Assembly: GCA_963806015.1 (NCBI GenBank)
Contig: CAWDWM010000006.1
Location: forward strand, 777,682 to 841,681
Reading direction: 5' to 3'
Source: JAOPZW01 sp963806015
GTDB taxonomy: Bacteria > Actinomycetota > Thermoleophilia > Solirubrobacterales > Solirubrobacteraceae
DNA length: 64,000 nucleotides
How positions within the stretch are numbered: position 1 is the stretch's first letter; every line of letters begins with the position of its first letter. The notes under the pieces are model-generated. The model was not told the DNA's origin. It did not search any database and worked only from the letters and a program-made list of their open reading frames with translations. Made by a program: the position numbers and the translations under genes. Below, in pieces: positions 22,279-31,925 of the stretch.

Positions 22279-25200
22279 GCCTCGACCTGGCCGCCGAGCT
22301 GCGGGCGCTCGGCGTGGCGCTGGGCGCCCTCGACGGTGACGGCGACCTCCGCCCGGACTGGTTCTCCGACCCCCTCAAGCACATCCGCCGCGTCCTGCTC
22401 GACCCGGTCCAGCGAGCGGCGCTGCTCGACGCGATCGACGGCCTGCTGCCGGAGGACCCGGACGGGCCCGACGCCCAGGGCGAGACGCGACATCCGCTGC
22501 TCGACCCCGACCAGCCGGGGCAGCTCTTCCTGACGCTGCGGCGGTCGGCGTCCGGCGATGCGCTGCTCGGCGTCGCTGCGCAGGTCCGCGGCGGCGACCA
22601 GACGCTCGGCGCTGACGTCACCTTCCAGGCCGGGCTCGTCCATGCCGCCGACGCCGGACTGCAGAGCGTGGTCGGGACGGCCGCCAGCCCGCTGGAGCTC
22701 GAGGTCGACGTCTCCTTCGACGCCACGGAGGTCGGGGTGGCGGGGCTGCGCGTCGACGCACGGGTCGCGCCGCTGGCCGACGGCGGCCCGACCGCGGACG
22801 TCCGGGTCGGCGTCAAGCTGCCGGCCGCCGGCGGCCAGGACGAGCTGACGATGATCGACCCCGAGCACCTCGAGGACGGCGCGCTCGCCGTGCTCGCGGC
22901 GTTGCTGCAGTCGCGCCTGGACGCCCTCGCCGCCGATCCGGACGCGACGGCGGAGCTGACTGCGCTCGCGCATCACCTGCTGCCCGCGCTCGGCCTCGGC
23001 GGCGGGCTGCCGGCGCTGCCGCTGGACGGCATCGGCAAGGACGCAGACCTGCTCCGTGTGTGGCTCGCCGAGCTGCTCGACACCGCCATCGAGGGCCGCG
23101 GCCAGGCCATCGCCGTGTGGCTGGAGCACGTCGGCGGCCTGTTCGGCGCCGGCGCCCCCGCGGGCACCGGGACGCAGGACGACCCGTGGGCGATCCGGCT
23201 CGCGGCGCTCGGCAGCGGCGGCGTCGATCTCACGTTCGCGACGAGGACCGCCACCGGCGGGGCTCGGGAGCTGCTGCTCGGCGTGCGGCTCGCACTGGAT
23301 TCGTCGATCGTCAGCGCCCAGGCCGCCGCGACGCTGCTCGCGCTGCCCCTGAGCGGCACCGCGGGCCCGATCGTGCTGCCGTCCGCGACGGTCGACGTGC
23401 GGGCGCCCCAAGACGCCTCGGAGCGGCTGGTGGAAGGGCCGTCCGTGCGGCTCGGGTCGGCCCGCGTCGGCGCGGCGTGGGATGGCAGGACGCTGCGGCC
23501 GCTCATCGAGCTGCGCGACGTGCAGGTGGAGGGGATCGACTACCCGGTGATCGACCTCTCGAACGTCGACAGCGCGACGGCGGCGATCGCCACGGCGATC
23601 CGGGAGGCGATCGAGGACGCGCTCGGCGACCAGCCGCCGGGCCGCAACCTCGCGGCGCTCGCGGGGATCGTGGCGCCCGCTGCCAACCCGGCGTCGCCGC
23701 TCATCGACCCGGCAGCCCTCATCGCCGACCCGACACGCGAGATCGCCCGGATCCACCGCACGATCCTGGAGGGGGGCGCGCAGGGATGGGCGCCGATGCT
23801 CGGCGAGCTCGCGGGCCTGCTCGGGGCGACCGGCGTCGGCGGCGGCGGCAGTGAGGACGACCCCTGGCGCTCCGAGCTCGCCGCGGCCGGCCCGTTGAGT
23901 GTCCAGCTTGCGGCGTGGACCGGCCCGGGTGACCCGGTCCGCCTGCACATCGGCCTTCGCGCAGCGGCCGCGTTCTCGCCGTTGTCGGGGTCGTGGCAGG
24001 CCGAGCTGATCGCGGTCGGACTACCCGCCGACGCGCCGGCATCGATCGAGCTGATGGGCGGTCAGCACGGACGGCTGGCGCTGGCCGGACCGCTCACGCT
24101 GACACCCACGGATGGGTTGGAGCTCGAGATCGGCAGCGCCGAGGCACGCTTCGACTGGCAGCCCGGCGGCCGCCTGGCGCCGGTCCTGCGCATCGCCGGG
24201 ATCACGCTGGCGGCCGACCCGGATCGCGCCGAGCTTCCCCAGTTCGTCCTGCCCGCCGACGGCTTCGACCCCACGCTGCCCGACCTCGGGCTCGGCGTTG
24301 CGGTCGCCGACCTGGTCGCCGCCGTGCGCATCCTGCTGTCACACCTCGCCGCCTCGTGGGGCGGCGCGCCGGGCTTCACGCTGGCGGGACTCCTCGGCCT
24401 CCACGCGCGGCTGCCCGGGCTGCCGGCCGACTGGCCGCTGCTGGGCCCGCCGCCGGGCGCGGGCGTGGACCGGCTGCTCGCCGACCCGCTCGGCGCGCTG
24501 CGCGCGTGGGTCGGCCGGATCGCCACCGAGCTGTCCGCGGACGGCACCCCCTTCGCCGCGCACGCGCTGGGCTGGCTGCGCAGCTGGCTGCAGGGCACGC
24601 TCCCGGCGCTCGACGCGCCGGACTTCGGCGCGCCCGACCTCGACCTCGCCGGCGCGGGGACGTACGACGACCCGTGGCGGCTGGCGCTGAGCGATGCCGG
24701 CCACACCGAGCTGCTGACGTGGCTCGAGCCGGCGGGGCCGCCGGCGTCGTGGGCGAGCGCCGCCGCCGCCGGGGCGGGCGAGCCCGAGGCGCTGCTGGAC
24801 GCCGCTGCGCGGCTGCGGGGCTTCGCGCCGGCGCTGCGCGGCACGTTCGAGGCCCTGGTGCCGGGGCGCCTCGCCGGTGCGCTCGCCACCGTCGCCAGCG
24901 AGATCGAGGCGGGCGACGGGGTCGTGCCGCTCGACGCGCAGCTGCCGGATGACCCCGCCTGGAGCCTCGCGGCCACGCTCGTCGACGCGCCGCACCACCT
25001 CCTGCCGGCCCACCCGGACGCCGTTCGGCAGGTCCTTGCCCAGCTCGACGCCTGGCAGCCGGCCGCCCAACGCGCCGCCCTGTTCGTCGGACCGCCGTTC
25101 GCCGACGCACACGCGTGGGACGCGCTGCTGGCCGCCGCCGAGCAGGCGGCCCCCGGGAGCACCGCTCCCGGAGCGCACTTCGACCTGCGGTCCGCACCCG

Positions 25201-28200
25201 AACCCGCCCTCGCGAGCCTCGGCGCGACCACCGCACAGGCCGCCCACTACACCGCCGACCTGGCCGACCCCGGCGGCGACCTTGCCGCGGTCACCGCGCA
25301 GGTCGCCGCCGTCGTCGCGCGGATCCGGGAGCTGCGCGGCGGTCGCCCCGTGATCCTCGTCGCGCACTCGACGGCCGGCCTGGCCGCACGCGCGTTCGCC
25401 GCGGCGAACCCCACCCTGGTCGCCGGCCTGATCACGCTCGGAACACCGCACGGCGGGGCGCCACTCAGCGCCGTCGCCGCGCCGGACGCCGCCGAGGCGC
25501 TGCGCGCTGCGCGGCTCGTGCTCCAGAGCGCCGGCGAGCAGGGGGCGCTCGCCGACGCGGTCGCGCACCTGTCCCACCTGCTCGACGGGTGGCAGCCCGG
25601 CCCGAGCGGAGCGCCCCCGATCGCGCTGCGCTACCCGCTCGAGCGCTTCGCAGGGGCGAACGGCGCGGGCACCGGCGGCGTCCCGGCCATCGCTATCGGC
25701 GGCCTCCTCGCCCAGGGCACGTTCGAGCGCATGGCGGCTGCGCTGACGGCGCTCGCCGACGGCGTCGCGGGCACCGCGGCTCCGACGCACATCGCGTTCG
25801 GCGTGCGCGCGGAACTCGACGTCGCTCCCACGGCCGCCGGCGGCGTCGACGTGGATGCCGGGGTTCGCGTCGACGCGTTCCGCATCAGGATCGCGCCCGG
25901 CGCCCCGGAGCCGCCGCGCGCCGCGCATCGCGTCGACGTCGACGCGCGCATCTCCCGCCCGGGCGACTGGCTGCTCGCGACGCCGTCCGCACGGCTTCGC
26001 CGCGCGGAGCTCGGGCTCACGGTCGAGCGCAGCGCAGGCTCCCTCGTCGCCGCGCCGCGCGCCCGCTTCTACGACGCGGCGATCTCCGCGCCGACCGTGG
26101 CGCTCGTGGAGCTCGCCGACCCCATGGCCGAAGAGCTCCTCAACGCGGCCATCGGCGCCGCCACGAGCGCCGGGGAGAGCGCCGGCGCGCAGCTCGCGAG
26201 CGCGCTCGACGCCCTCGGGATTCTCGTGCACGACCACGCCGGGACCGCGGGCTTCTCGGCCGAGGCCGTGGGAGCGCTGCGTGCCGACGCCCATGCCTTC
26301 CTCGCCCCCAGGCTCCAGCCCGCGCTCGACTCGGCCGGCGGGCTGCTCGGGCTGCGCGGTCCGGCGGGCGGGCCGTGGCGGCTTGCCCTACCCGGAGCGC
26401 CGCTCGAGCTCGAGGTGGCGGCCGCGCCCTGGCGCGTGGCGGTGCGCACCGCCGGCGGGCTCGACCTCGGAGCCGGGCTGCGACTCGACGGGGAGGTCCA
26501 CGCCGGACTGCCCGCGATGACGGTGTCGACGACCGCGCAGCTGGAGCGCGCCGGGGTCGCGCTGAGCGCCGACAGCGCCGCCGGGACGCTCACGCTGACG
26601 CCGGGCACCGGTGCCGCACCGATCGCGGTCGCGCCGCCGCATGAAGCGCTCGCCGCGGAGCTCGCACGTCCGGTGCTCGACGCGCTCGGCTCCGCGCTGG
26701 CCTCGGCGGGCCTGGAAGGTCTGCTCGGTCCGGGCTGGAGCGTCGGGTCGCTCGCGACGGTGCTGCGCGACCCGGGCGCGTGGCTGCGCTCGTCGAGCGC
26801 GCTCGGCGACGGCACGGACCTCGACGGCGAGCGCGTGGGCGCGCTCCTGAAGGAGATCGCCGCCACCGCGGGCGTGGCGGCCGACCAAGGGCTGCCCCTG
26901 CCGGGCGGGTTCCTCATCAGCGCAGCCGGCAAGCCCTGCACGATCACGCTGTCCACCAGCCCGCCGCTCGTCGTGCCGAGCGCCGGCGGTGACGGCCAGC
27001 TGGACGTCGAACTCCAGGCGACCGTCGATCGGCGCGGTCACCTGGCACCCGGCGGGCGGATCGTGGCGGACGTCCCGCTGCCGCCGATCTCCGGGCGCCT
27101 GGAGGTCGAGGTCGGCCTCGACGGCGGCCAGGTCGCACTGAGCGCCACGCCGACCGTGGGCGGGACGCGGCTCGCGCGGATCGACCTGCTGCCGCACTTC
27201 GGGGGTTTCGGCCCGCTGGCCTCGGACGCCGCGGCGACGCTCCTGCCGAAGGCGCTCGACGCGCTCGTGGACGCGCTGCCCACCCCCCACCCTCCGGTCG
27301 TCTCGACGGCGCTGTCGATCGCCGAGGCGCTCGACCTCCACGGCGGGCCCGGCGACCCGACGTTCGCCGGCCACATCGCGCAGCTGCGCGCGCTGGGGCA
27401 GCCCGGAGCGTTCGAGCGGCTCACGGCGACCGGGCTCCCGCAGGCGCTGGCCGCGGCCTGGGAGGCCGCGGGCCTTCCCGGCAGCATCACGCCGGCGACC
27501 GACGCGGCAAGCTGGTCAGCGTCGGTCGCGGGCGCCACGGCCGGCGTGTCCTTCGCCTGGGGGAGCGGCCTCGCGCTCGAGATCTCGGTGCTGGACCTCA
27601 CGGCGGGCCCGGTGCACGTCACGCGCGTGTCCGCCGGGCTCGCGGGCGGCGAGCCGGACGCGGCGCTGGTCATGGAGATCGCGCTGCCGGACGCCGCCGA
27701 GGAGGTGCTCGGGCTCAGGCTGGCTCCGGCGCTCAGCCTCGGGCTGGCCGGGAGCGAGCCGGCACTGACCCTGGCGCCGCTGGGGGCGGGTACCGCCGGC
27801 CTGCTGGCGATCGCGCTGCTCCCCGAGCCGGGACTCACGGTCGGACCCGGCGGGGCCGGCGCCCTGATCGAGCAGTGGGCGCTGCCGCTGGCCGCCAACG
27901 TCGTCGTCGGCGCGGTCGACCTCGAGCACACGAGCGTCTGGGAGGGCGGCCCGACGCTCCACGACGTCCTCTCCACCATCGGTCTGCTCGCCCAGGACGG
28001 GCGCCACGTCGCGGTCCCGCTCCCCGATCCGGGGGACCTCCTTCTGCGGGCGATCGCGCGACTCGCCACCGACGACCACTCGCTCGAGCTCACCGAGACG
28101 CTGCGGCTGCAGCTGGTGCGGGACACCTCCAGTGTCCCGGCCCGCCTCGGAGCGGGTCTGCACGGCCGGATCGAGCTGCCCGGCGACGCGGTGGCGGTCT

Positions 28201-31200
28201 CGCTGCGCTTCGGCGAGGAGGCGCCGACGTGGATCCCGGACCCGGCGCCCGCGTTGCGGCTGCTGCTGGTGGAGGAGTCCACGTTCAAGCTGCGCCCCGA
28301 GCTGCGCCTGGCGCCGTTCGGCGTCCGCGTCGAGGGACCGGATGGGGCGGCGCTGCTCGACAGCGGCAGCGCCCATCTCGGCGCAATCGCGGGGTACGGC
28401 TGGGCGAGCTTCCCGCTCGACGAGGGCGTGCATGCCGACGCCCTCGGCGCCGCGGTCGACCTCGACGACATCGGGCTCCCGCTCTCCGGCGCGAGCGGCG
28501 GTGGTAATCCCGTCGCGGCGAGCCTGCTCGGATCCGACCGGGACGGCGGCGCGGCCACCGACGGTGACGAGCAGGGGCTGGCGCCCGGTCTGGGCCTGGT
28601 CGCGTTCCGCGCGCCGAGCGGCGACTTCTCGCTGCTGCGCGTCGCGGACGGCGCGCCGGTCGCGTTCGATCAGCACCCGCTGTGGTTCGGGATCCATCGG
28701 CACTTCGGTCCGCTGGCCATCGACCAGGTCGGCTTCGCCTACGCCGCGGGGCCGCCTCGCACGGTCGAGGTGCTGGTCGACGGCGGCGTCGCGATCGCCG
28801 GCCTCACCGTCCAGGTCGACGACCTGGGCGTCATCGCACCGCTCGACCGGCTCGCGACCCCGTCGGCGTGGGGTCTCGACCTGCGCGGGCTCGCCGTCGG
28901 GCTACAGGCCGGTCCGGTGTCCCTCGCCGGCGGCCTCGTCAAGCGCCAGGGGCCACCGATCGACTACGCCGGCATCGTGAACGTGGAGGTCGCCGGCAAG
29001 GGCTTCTCCGCCGTCGGTGCCTACGGGCGACCGTCCGACGCGGCCGGCGCGTACACGTCGCTGTTCGTCTTCGTCGCGCTGCCGTTCGTGATCGGCGGGC
29101 CGCCGTACCTGTTCGTGACGGGGCTCGGTGGCGGCGCGGGCTACAACCGCCGGCTGATCCCGCCCGCGGACGTCGCCGCAGTCGCCGGGTACCCGCTCGT
29201 GACCGCGATCGACGGCGGTCTCGTGAGCGACCCGATGAAGGCGCTCGACCAGCTCGGCTCCGCGATGCCACCGAAGCGGGGAAGCCTCTGGCTGGCGGCC
29301 GGCGTGCGCTTCACGTCGTTCGCGCTGGTCGAGACGACGGCCGTCGCCTACGTGTCGCTCGACCGCGGGGTCGAGGTCGGGGTGCTCGGCCTCAGCCGCG
29401 CGGCGATCCCCGACAAGACGAGGGCGCTCGCCGCCGTCGAGCTGGCGATCAAGGCGCGCTTCTCGGCGCAGGAGGGCGTTCTCTCGGTCCAGGCGCAGCT
29501 CACCGATCACTCGTGGCTGCTGAGCAAGGACTGCCAGCTGACCGGCGGGTTCGCCTTCTTCATCTGGTTCCCGCGGGGCCAGTTCGTGCTCACCCTCGGT
29601 GGCTATCACCCGGCGTTCGCCAAGCCGTCGGAGTTCCCCATCGTCCCGCGGCTCGGCTTCCACTGGGCGGTCAGCAGCAGCATCACGATCAAGGGCGAGA
29701 GCTACTTCGCGCTCACGAGCTCGTGCGTGATGGCCGGAGGCCGGCTCGAGGCGGGCTACAAGAGCGGCGGCATCGAGGCGTCGTTCGTCGTCTACGCCGA
29801 CTTCCTCGTGTCCTGGGACCCGTTCCACTACGACATCAGCGCGGGCGTGACGGTGTCCGCCGGATTCCACAAGCGGATCTGCTTCTTCGCCTGCGTCACG
29901 ATCGACGTGCATCTCTCGATCGGCGCGTCCGTGCACATCCTCGGGCCACCGCTGCACGGCGAGGCCAAGGTCGATCTCGAGATCTGCAGCGTCACGGTCA
30001 GCTTCGGCCCCCAGGCGGCGCCACCGCCGAGCTTCATCGGCTGGGACCAGTTCGTGGCGCGCTACGTCGTTGCCGGCGCGCAGGACGGCAGCGCCGTCTC
30101 CGCGCACGCCGGCACGGGGCTCCTCGCGCCGGAGTCCGGCACGGCGCCGGGGCATCCGGGAAGCTCTCCCGCCGAGCCGTGGCACTTCGTCGGCGACTTC
30201 TCCCTGCACACGGAGACTCGCATGCCGGCCACGGCCTACACGGTGACCGGCAAGTCCGGTCTGCCGCCGCTCAACGAGGTCCCGGCGACGCTCGACGTCG
30301 CGCCGATGAACGTGGCCGCCGTCACGGCCACGCACGTCGTCACCGTGACGACGGCCGCCGGCGCCGCCGTCGACCTCGGGGCGCTCACGGTCACGCCGTC
30401 CGTCGGCAAGGTGCCGGCCGCCCTGTGGCGCCTCGTCGACCATCCCGTCGCCGACGCGACGCTCCAGAACGCGCTGACCGGCATGACGATCGCGGGCGCC
30501 TCGCGGCCGGTCGCGGACAGCCAATGGGCCAACGGAGTCCCCCCGATCATCCGGATCGCCGACCCGGGCATGGTCGACGAGAGCACCCACGTGCCGCTCG
30601 GGCTCGCGACGCTCGGGCCGGTCGGCGCGGCGCTGCCCGAGGACGTGACCGCGGCGGGCGCGGCGGCGCTGGTCGAGGTCGCGGCGAGCATCCTCGGTCC
30701 CGCCGGCGAGACGGCCCGGGCGGCCGCGGGGATCGCCGGCAAGAGCGCCCCCGCGTTGAGCCTGCAGGCGTTGCGCAACCGGCGCTCCTCACCGCCGGTG
30801 ATCGCGACCCTCGCGAGCGGCGTCGGCGAGCGACCCACCCCGCTGGGCCGGCGCCCGCGAGCGGCCGAAGCGGCGGCCCCCACCCCCGAGCCTCCCCCGT
30901 CTGCGCCGCTGCTGCGCGGGACGCTGCACGGGCCGATGCCCCCGGCCCCTGCGCGCGCGCCGGCGGCGGTGACGACGGCATCAGGCGCGGGCGGGCTGCC
31001 ACGGAGCAGCCCACCGCCACCGCCCCGCCGCCGCCTGCGACGGGCGGCGCCGCCGCGCACACGCGCCGCGCACCGCGGGCGCGCCACGCGACCGACGGTC
31101 CCGCATGAGGGGGGCCTCGAGGTCGCCGCCGGCTCGATGCACCTGTGGGACCTTCCCGCCGGCGACGGCGCGTTCGTCCTCACCGGCAGCGCGGCGGCCC

Positions 31201-31925
31201 GCGCGACGTTCCTGGACCGCGCCGGCGCGCCGCTCACCGATATCGAGGCAGTGCCGGGCGACGGCCTGCGACTGGCCGTCCCGGCCGCGGCCAACCGGCT
31301 CGCCGTCAGCTGCCTCGGCGAGCCCCCGCCGGGCCTGAAGGTCGAGCCCGGGCCCGGCGCCGTCACCCTCGCGGCCGCCGCAGCCGGGCGCCCCGCCGCC
31401 GTCGGCTGGCAGGACGCGTCGCTGCTCGCCCGCGTGGCGCGGGCCGGGCTGCTGTGCCGCGGGGCGAGCCTGCGCCTCGGCGCGCCGATCGTGACGCGCG
31501 CCGGCATCCCCGCGCTCATTCCGGCGACGGTGGCCATGGCGGGCCAGGCGGCGTCGGAGACGGCCCTGCCTGCGGCCGTCGACGTCGTGCTCGTGATCCT
31601 CGACGCGCGCGGCGTCGCGGTGCCCTCCGCCGGGCCGCGCGTCCACGCCGCCGGCGGCACCCTCTCGGCGCCGCCGATCGTCGTGGCGGGCGGGCGGCGC
31701 CTGCACCTCTTCTACGCCGTCGAGGAGCGCGAGGAGGCACTGCTGCGCATCTCCGTCGCCGCCGATCAGTGGGTGACCGCGGGGGTCGTCGGGCTGCGCG
31801 GCCGCGCGGACGAGTGGGCGGCCGCGCTGACGGGCTCCCGTCCGCGCCAGCTGATCGCCGACGGGCCGCTGACCGCCTCCGGCAGCGTGACCGTGGTCCA
31901 CGAGCCGACAGTGGAGGGCACATGA
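22275..31925 (+). CDS. giant 3216-residue multidomain protein with lipase-like domain and DUF6603-like region
   Basis: The ATG overlaps the previous stop. No signal peptide or membrane helix is visible. Residues 1-900 are repetitive beta-rich modules (LDVSFDATEVGVAGLRVDAR-type strands), punctuated three times by a GxG..DDPW motif (near residues 302, 528, 798). Residues about 930-1180 look like an alpha/beta hydrolase: PVILVAHSTAGLAARAF (Ser1032 as nucleophile) and LITLGTPHGGAPL, as in PGAP1/lipase proteins. Residues about 2050-2620 resemble DUF6603: VAGKGFSAVGAYGRP, YTSLFVFVALPFVIGGPPYL, FVTGLGGGAGYNRRLIPP, ending in a Cys-containing CFFACVTIDVHLSIG. A Pro/Arg-rich linker (about 2905-2945) precedes a final beta domain. 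DUF6603 and the hydrolase are recalled from memory, not searched. It is the centre of a six-gene overlapping operon. Confidence 0.85.
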   Translation: MSLDLAAELRALGVALGALDGDGDLRPDWFSDPLKHIRRVLLDPVQRAALLDAIDGLLPEDPDGPDAQGETRHPLLDPDQPGQLFLTLRRSASGDALLGVAAQVRGGDQTLGADVTFQAGLVHAADAGLQSVVGTAASPLELEVDVSFDATEVGVAGLRVDARVAPLADGGPTADVRVGVKLPAAGGQDELTMIDPEHLEDGALAVLAALLQSRLDALAADPDATAELTALAHHLLPALGLGGGLPALPLDGIGKDADLLRVWLAELLDTAIEGRGQAIAVWLEHVGGLFGAGAPAGTGTQDDPWAIRLAALGSGGVDLTFATRTATGGARELLLGVRLALDSSIVSAQAAATLLALPLSGTAGPIVLPSATVDVRAPQDASERLVEGPSVRLGSARVGAAWDGRTLRPLIELRDVQVEGIDYPVIDLSNVDSATAAIATAIREAIEDALGDQPPGRNLAALAGIVAPAANPASPLIDPAALIADPTREIARIHRTILEGGAQGWAPMLGELAGLLGATGVGGGGSEDDPWRSELAAAGPLSVQLAAWTGPGDPVRLHIGLRAAAAFSPLSGSWQAELIAVGLPADAPASIELMGGQHGRLALAGPLTLTPTDGLELEIGSAEARFDWQPGGRLAPVLRIAGITLAADPDRAELPQFVLPADGFDPTLPDLGLGVAVADLVAAVRILLSHLAASWGGAPGFTLAGLLGLHARLPGLPADWPLLGPPPGAGVDRLLADPLGALRAWVGRIATELSADGTPFAAHALGWLRSWLQGTLPALDAPDFGAPDLDLAGAGTYDDPWRLALSDAGHTELLTWLEPAGPPASWASAAAAGAGEPEALLDAAARLRGFAPALRGTFEALVPGRLAGALATVASEIEAGDGVVPLDAQLPDDPAWSLAATLVDAPHHLLPAHPDAVRQVLAQLDAWQPAAQRAALFVGPPFADAHAWDALLAAAEQAAPGSTAPGAHFDLRSAPEPALASLGATTAQAAHYTADLADPGGDLAAVTAQVAAVVARIRELRGGRPVILVAHSTAGLAARAFAAANPTLVAGLITLGTPHGGAPLSAVAAPDAAEALRAARLVLQSAGEQGALADAVAHLSHLLDGWQPGPSGAPPIALRYPLERFAGANGAGTGGVPAIAIGGLLAQGTFERMAAALTALADGVAGTAAPTHIAFGVRAELDVAPTAAGGVDVDAGVRVDAFRIRIAPGAPEPPRAAHRVDVDARISRPGDWLLATPSARLRRAELGLTVERSAGSLVAAPRARFYDAAISAPTVALVELADPMAEELLNAAIGAATSAGESAGAQLASALDALGILVHDHAGTAGFSAEAVGALRADAHAFLAPRLQPALDSAGGLLGLRGPAGGPWRLALPGAPLELEVAAAPWRVAVRTAGGLDLGAGLRLDGEVHAGLPAMTVSTTAQLERAGVALSADSAAGTLTLTPGTGAAPIAVAPPHEALAAELARPVLDALGSALASAGLEGLLGPGWSVGSLATVLRDPGAWLRSSSALGDGTDLDGERVGALLKEIAATAGVAADQGLPLPGGFLISAAGKPCTITLSTSPPLVVPSAGGDGQLDVELQATVDRRGHLAPGGRIVADVPLPPISGRLEVEVGLDGGQVALSATPTVGGTRLARIDLLPHFGGFGPLASDAAATLLPKALDALVDALPTPHPPVVSTALSIAEALDLHGGPGDPTFAGHIAQLRALGQPGAFERLTATGLPQALAAAWEAAGLPGSITPATDAASWSASVAGATAGVSFAWGSGLALEISVLDLTAGPVHVTRVSAGLAGGEPDAALVMEIALPDAAEEVLGLRLAPALSLGLAGSEPALTLAPLGAGTAGLLAIALLPEPGLTVGPGGAGALIEQWALPLAANVVVGAVDLEHTSVWEGGPTLHDVLSTIGLLAQDGRHVAVPLPDPGDLLLRAIARLATDDHSLELTETLRLQLVRDTSSVPARLGAGLHGRIELPGDAVAVSLRFGEEAPTWIPDPAPALRLLLVEESTFKLRPELRLAPFGVRVEGPDGAALLDSGSAHLGAIAGYGWASFPLDEGVHADALGAAVDLDDIGLPLSGASGGGNPVAASLLGSDRDGGAATDGDEQGLAPGLGLVAFRAPSGDFSLLRVADGAPVAFDQHPLWFGIHRHFGPLAIDQVGFAYAAGPPRTVEVLVDGGVAIAGLTVQVDDLGVIAPLDRLATPSAWGLDLRGLAVGLQAGPVSLAGGLVKRQGPPIDYAGIVNVEVAGKGFSAVGAYGRPSDAAGAYTSLFVFVALPFVIGGPPYLFVTGLGGGAGYNRRLIPPADVAAVAGYPLVTAIDGGLVSDPMKALDQLGSAMPPKRGSLWLAAGVRFTSFALVETTAVAYVSLDRGVEVGVLGLSRAAIPDKTRALAAVELAIKARFSAQEGVLSVQAQLTDHSWLLSKDCQLTGGFAFFIWFPRGQFVLTLGGYHPAFAKPSEFPIVPRLGFHWAVSSSITIKGESYFALTSSCVMAGGRLEAGYKSGGIEASFVVYADFLVSWDPFHYDISAGVTVSAGFHKRICFFACVTIDVHLSIGASVHILGPPLHGEAKVDLEICSVTVSFGPQAAPPPSFIGWDQFVARYVVAGAQDGSAVSAHAGTGLLAPESGTAPGHPGSSPAEPWHFVGDFSLHTETRMPATAYTVTGKSGLPPLNEVPATLDVAPMNVAAVTATHVVTVTTAAGAAVDLGALTVTPSVGKVPAALWRLVDHPVADATLQNALTGMTIAGASRPVADSQWANGVPPIIRIADPGMVDESTHVPLGLATLGPVGAALPEDVTAAGAAALVEVAASILGPAGETARAAAGIAGKSAPALSLQALRNRRSSPPVIATLASGVGERPTPLGRRPRAAEAAAPTPEPPPSAPLLRGTLHGPMPPAPARAPAAVTTASGAGGLPRSSPPPPPRRRLRRAAPPRTRAAHRGRATRPTVPHEGGLEVAAGSMHLWDLPAGDGAFVLTGSAAARATFLDRAGAPLTDIEAVPGDGLRLAVPAAANRLAVSCLGEPPPGLKVEPGPGAVTLAAAAAGRPAAVGWQDASLLARVARAGLLCRGASLRLGAPIVTRAGIPALIPATVAMAGQAASETALPAAVDVVLVILDARGVAVPSAGPRVHAAGGTLSAPPIVVAGGRRLHLFYAVEEREEALLRISVAADQWVTAGVVGLRGRADEWAAALTGSRPRQLIADGPLTASGSVTVVHEPTVEGT

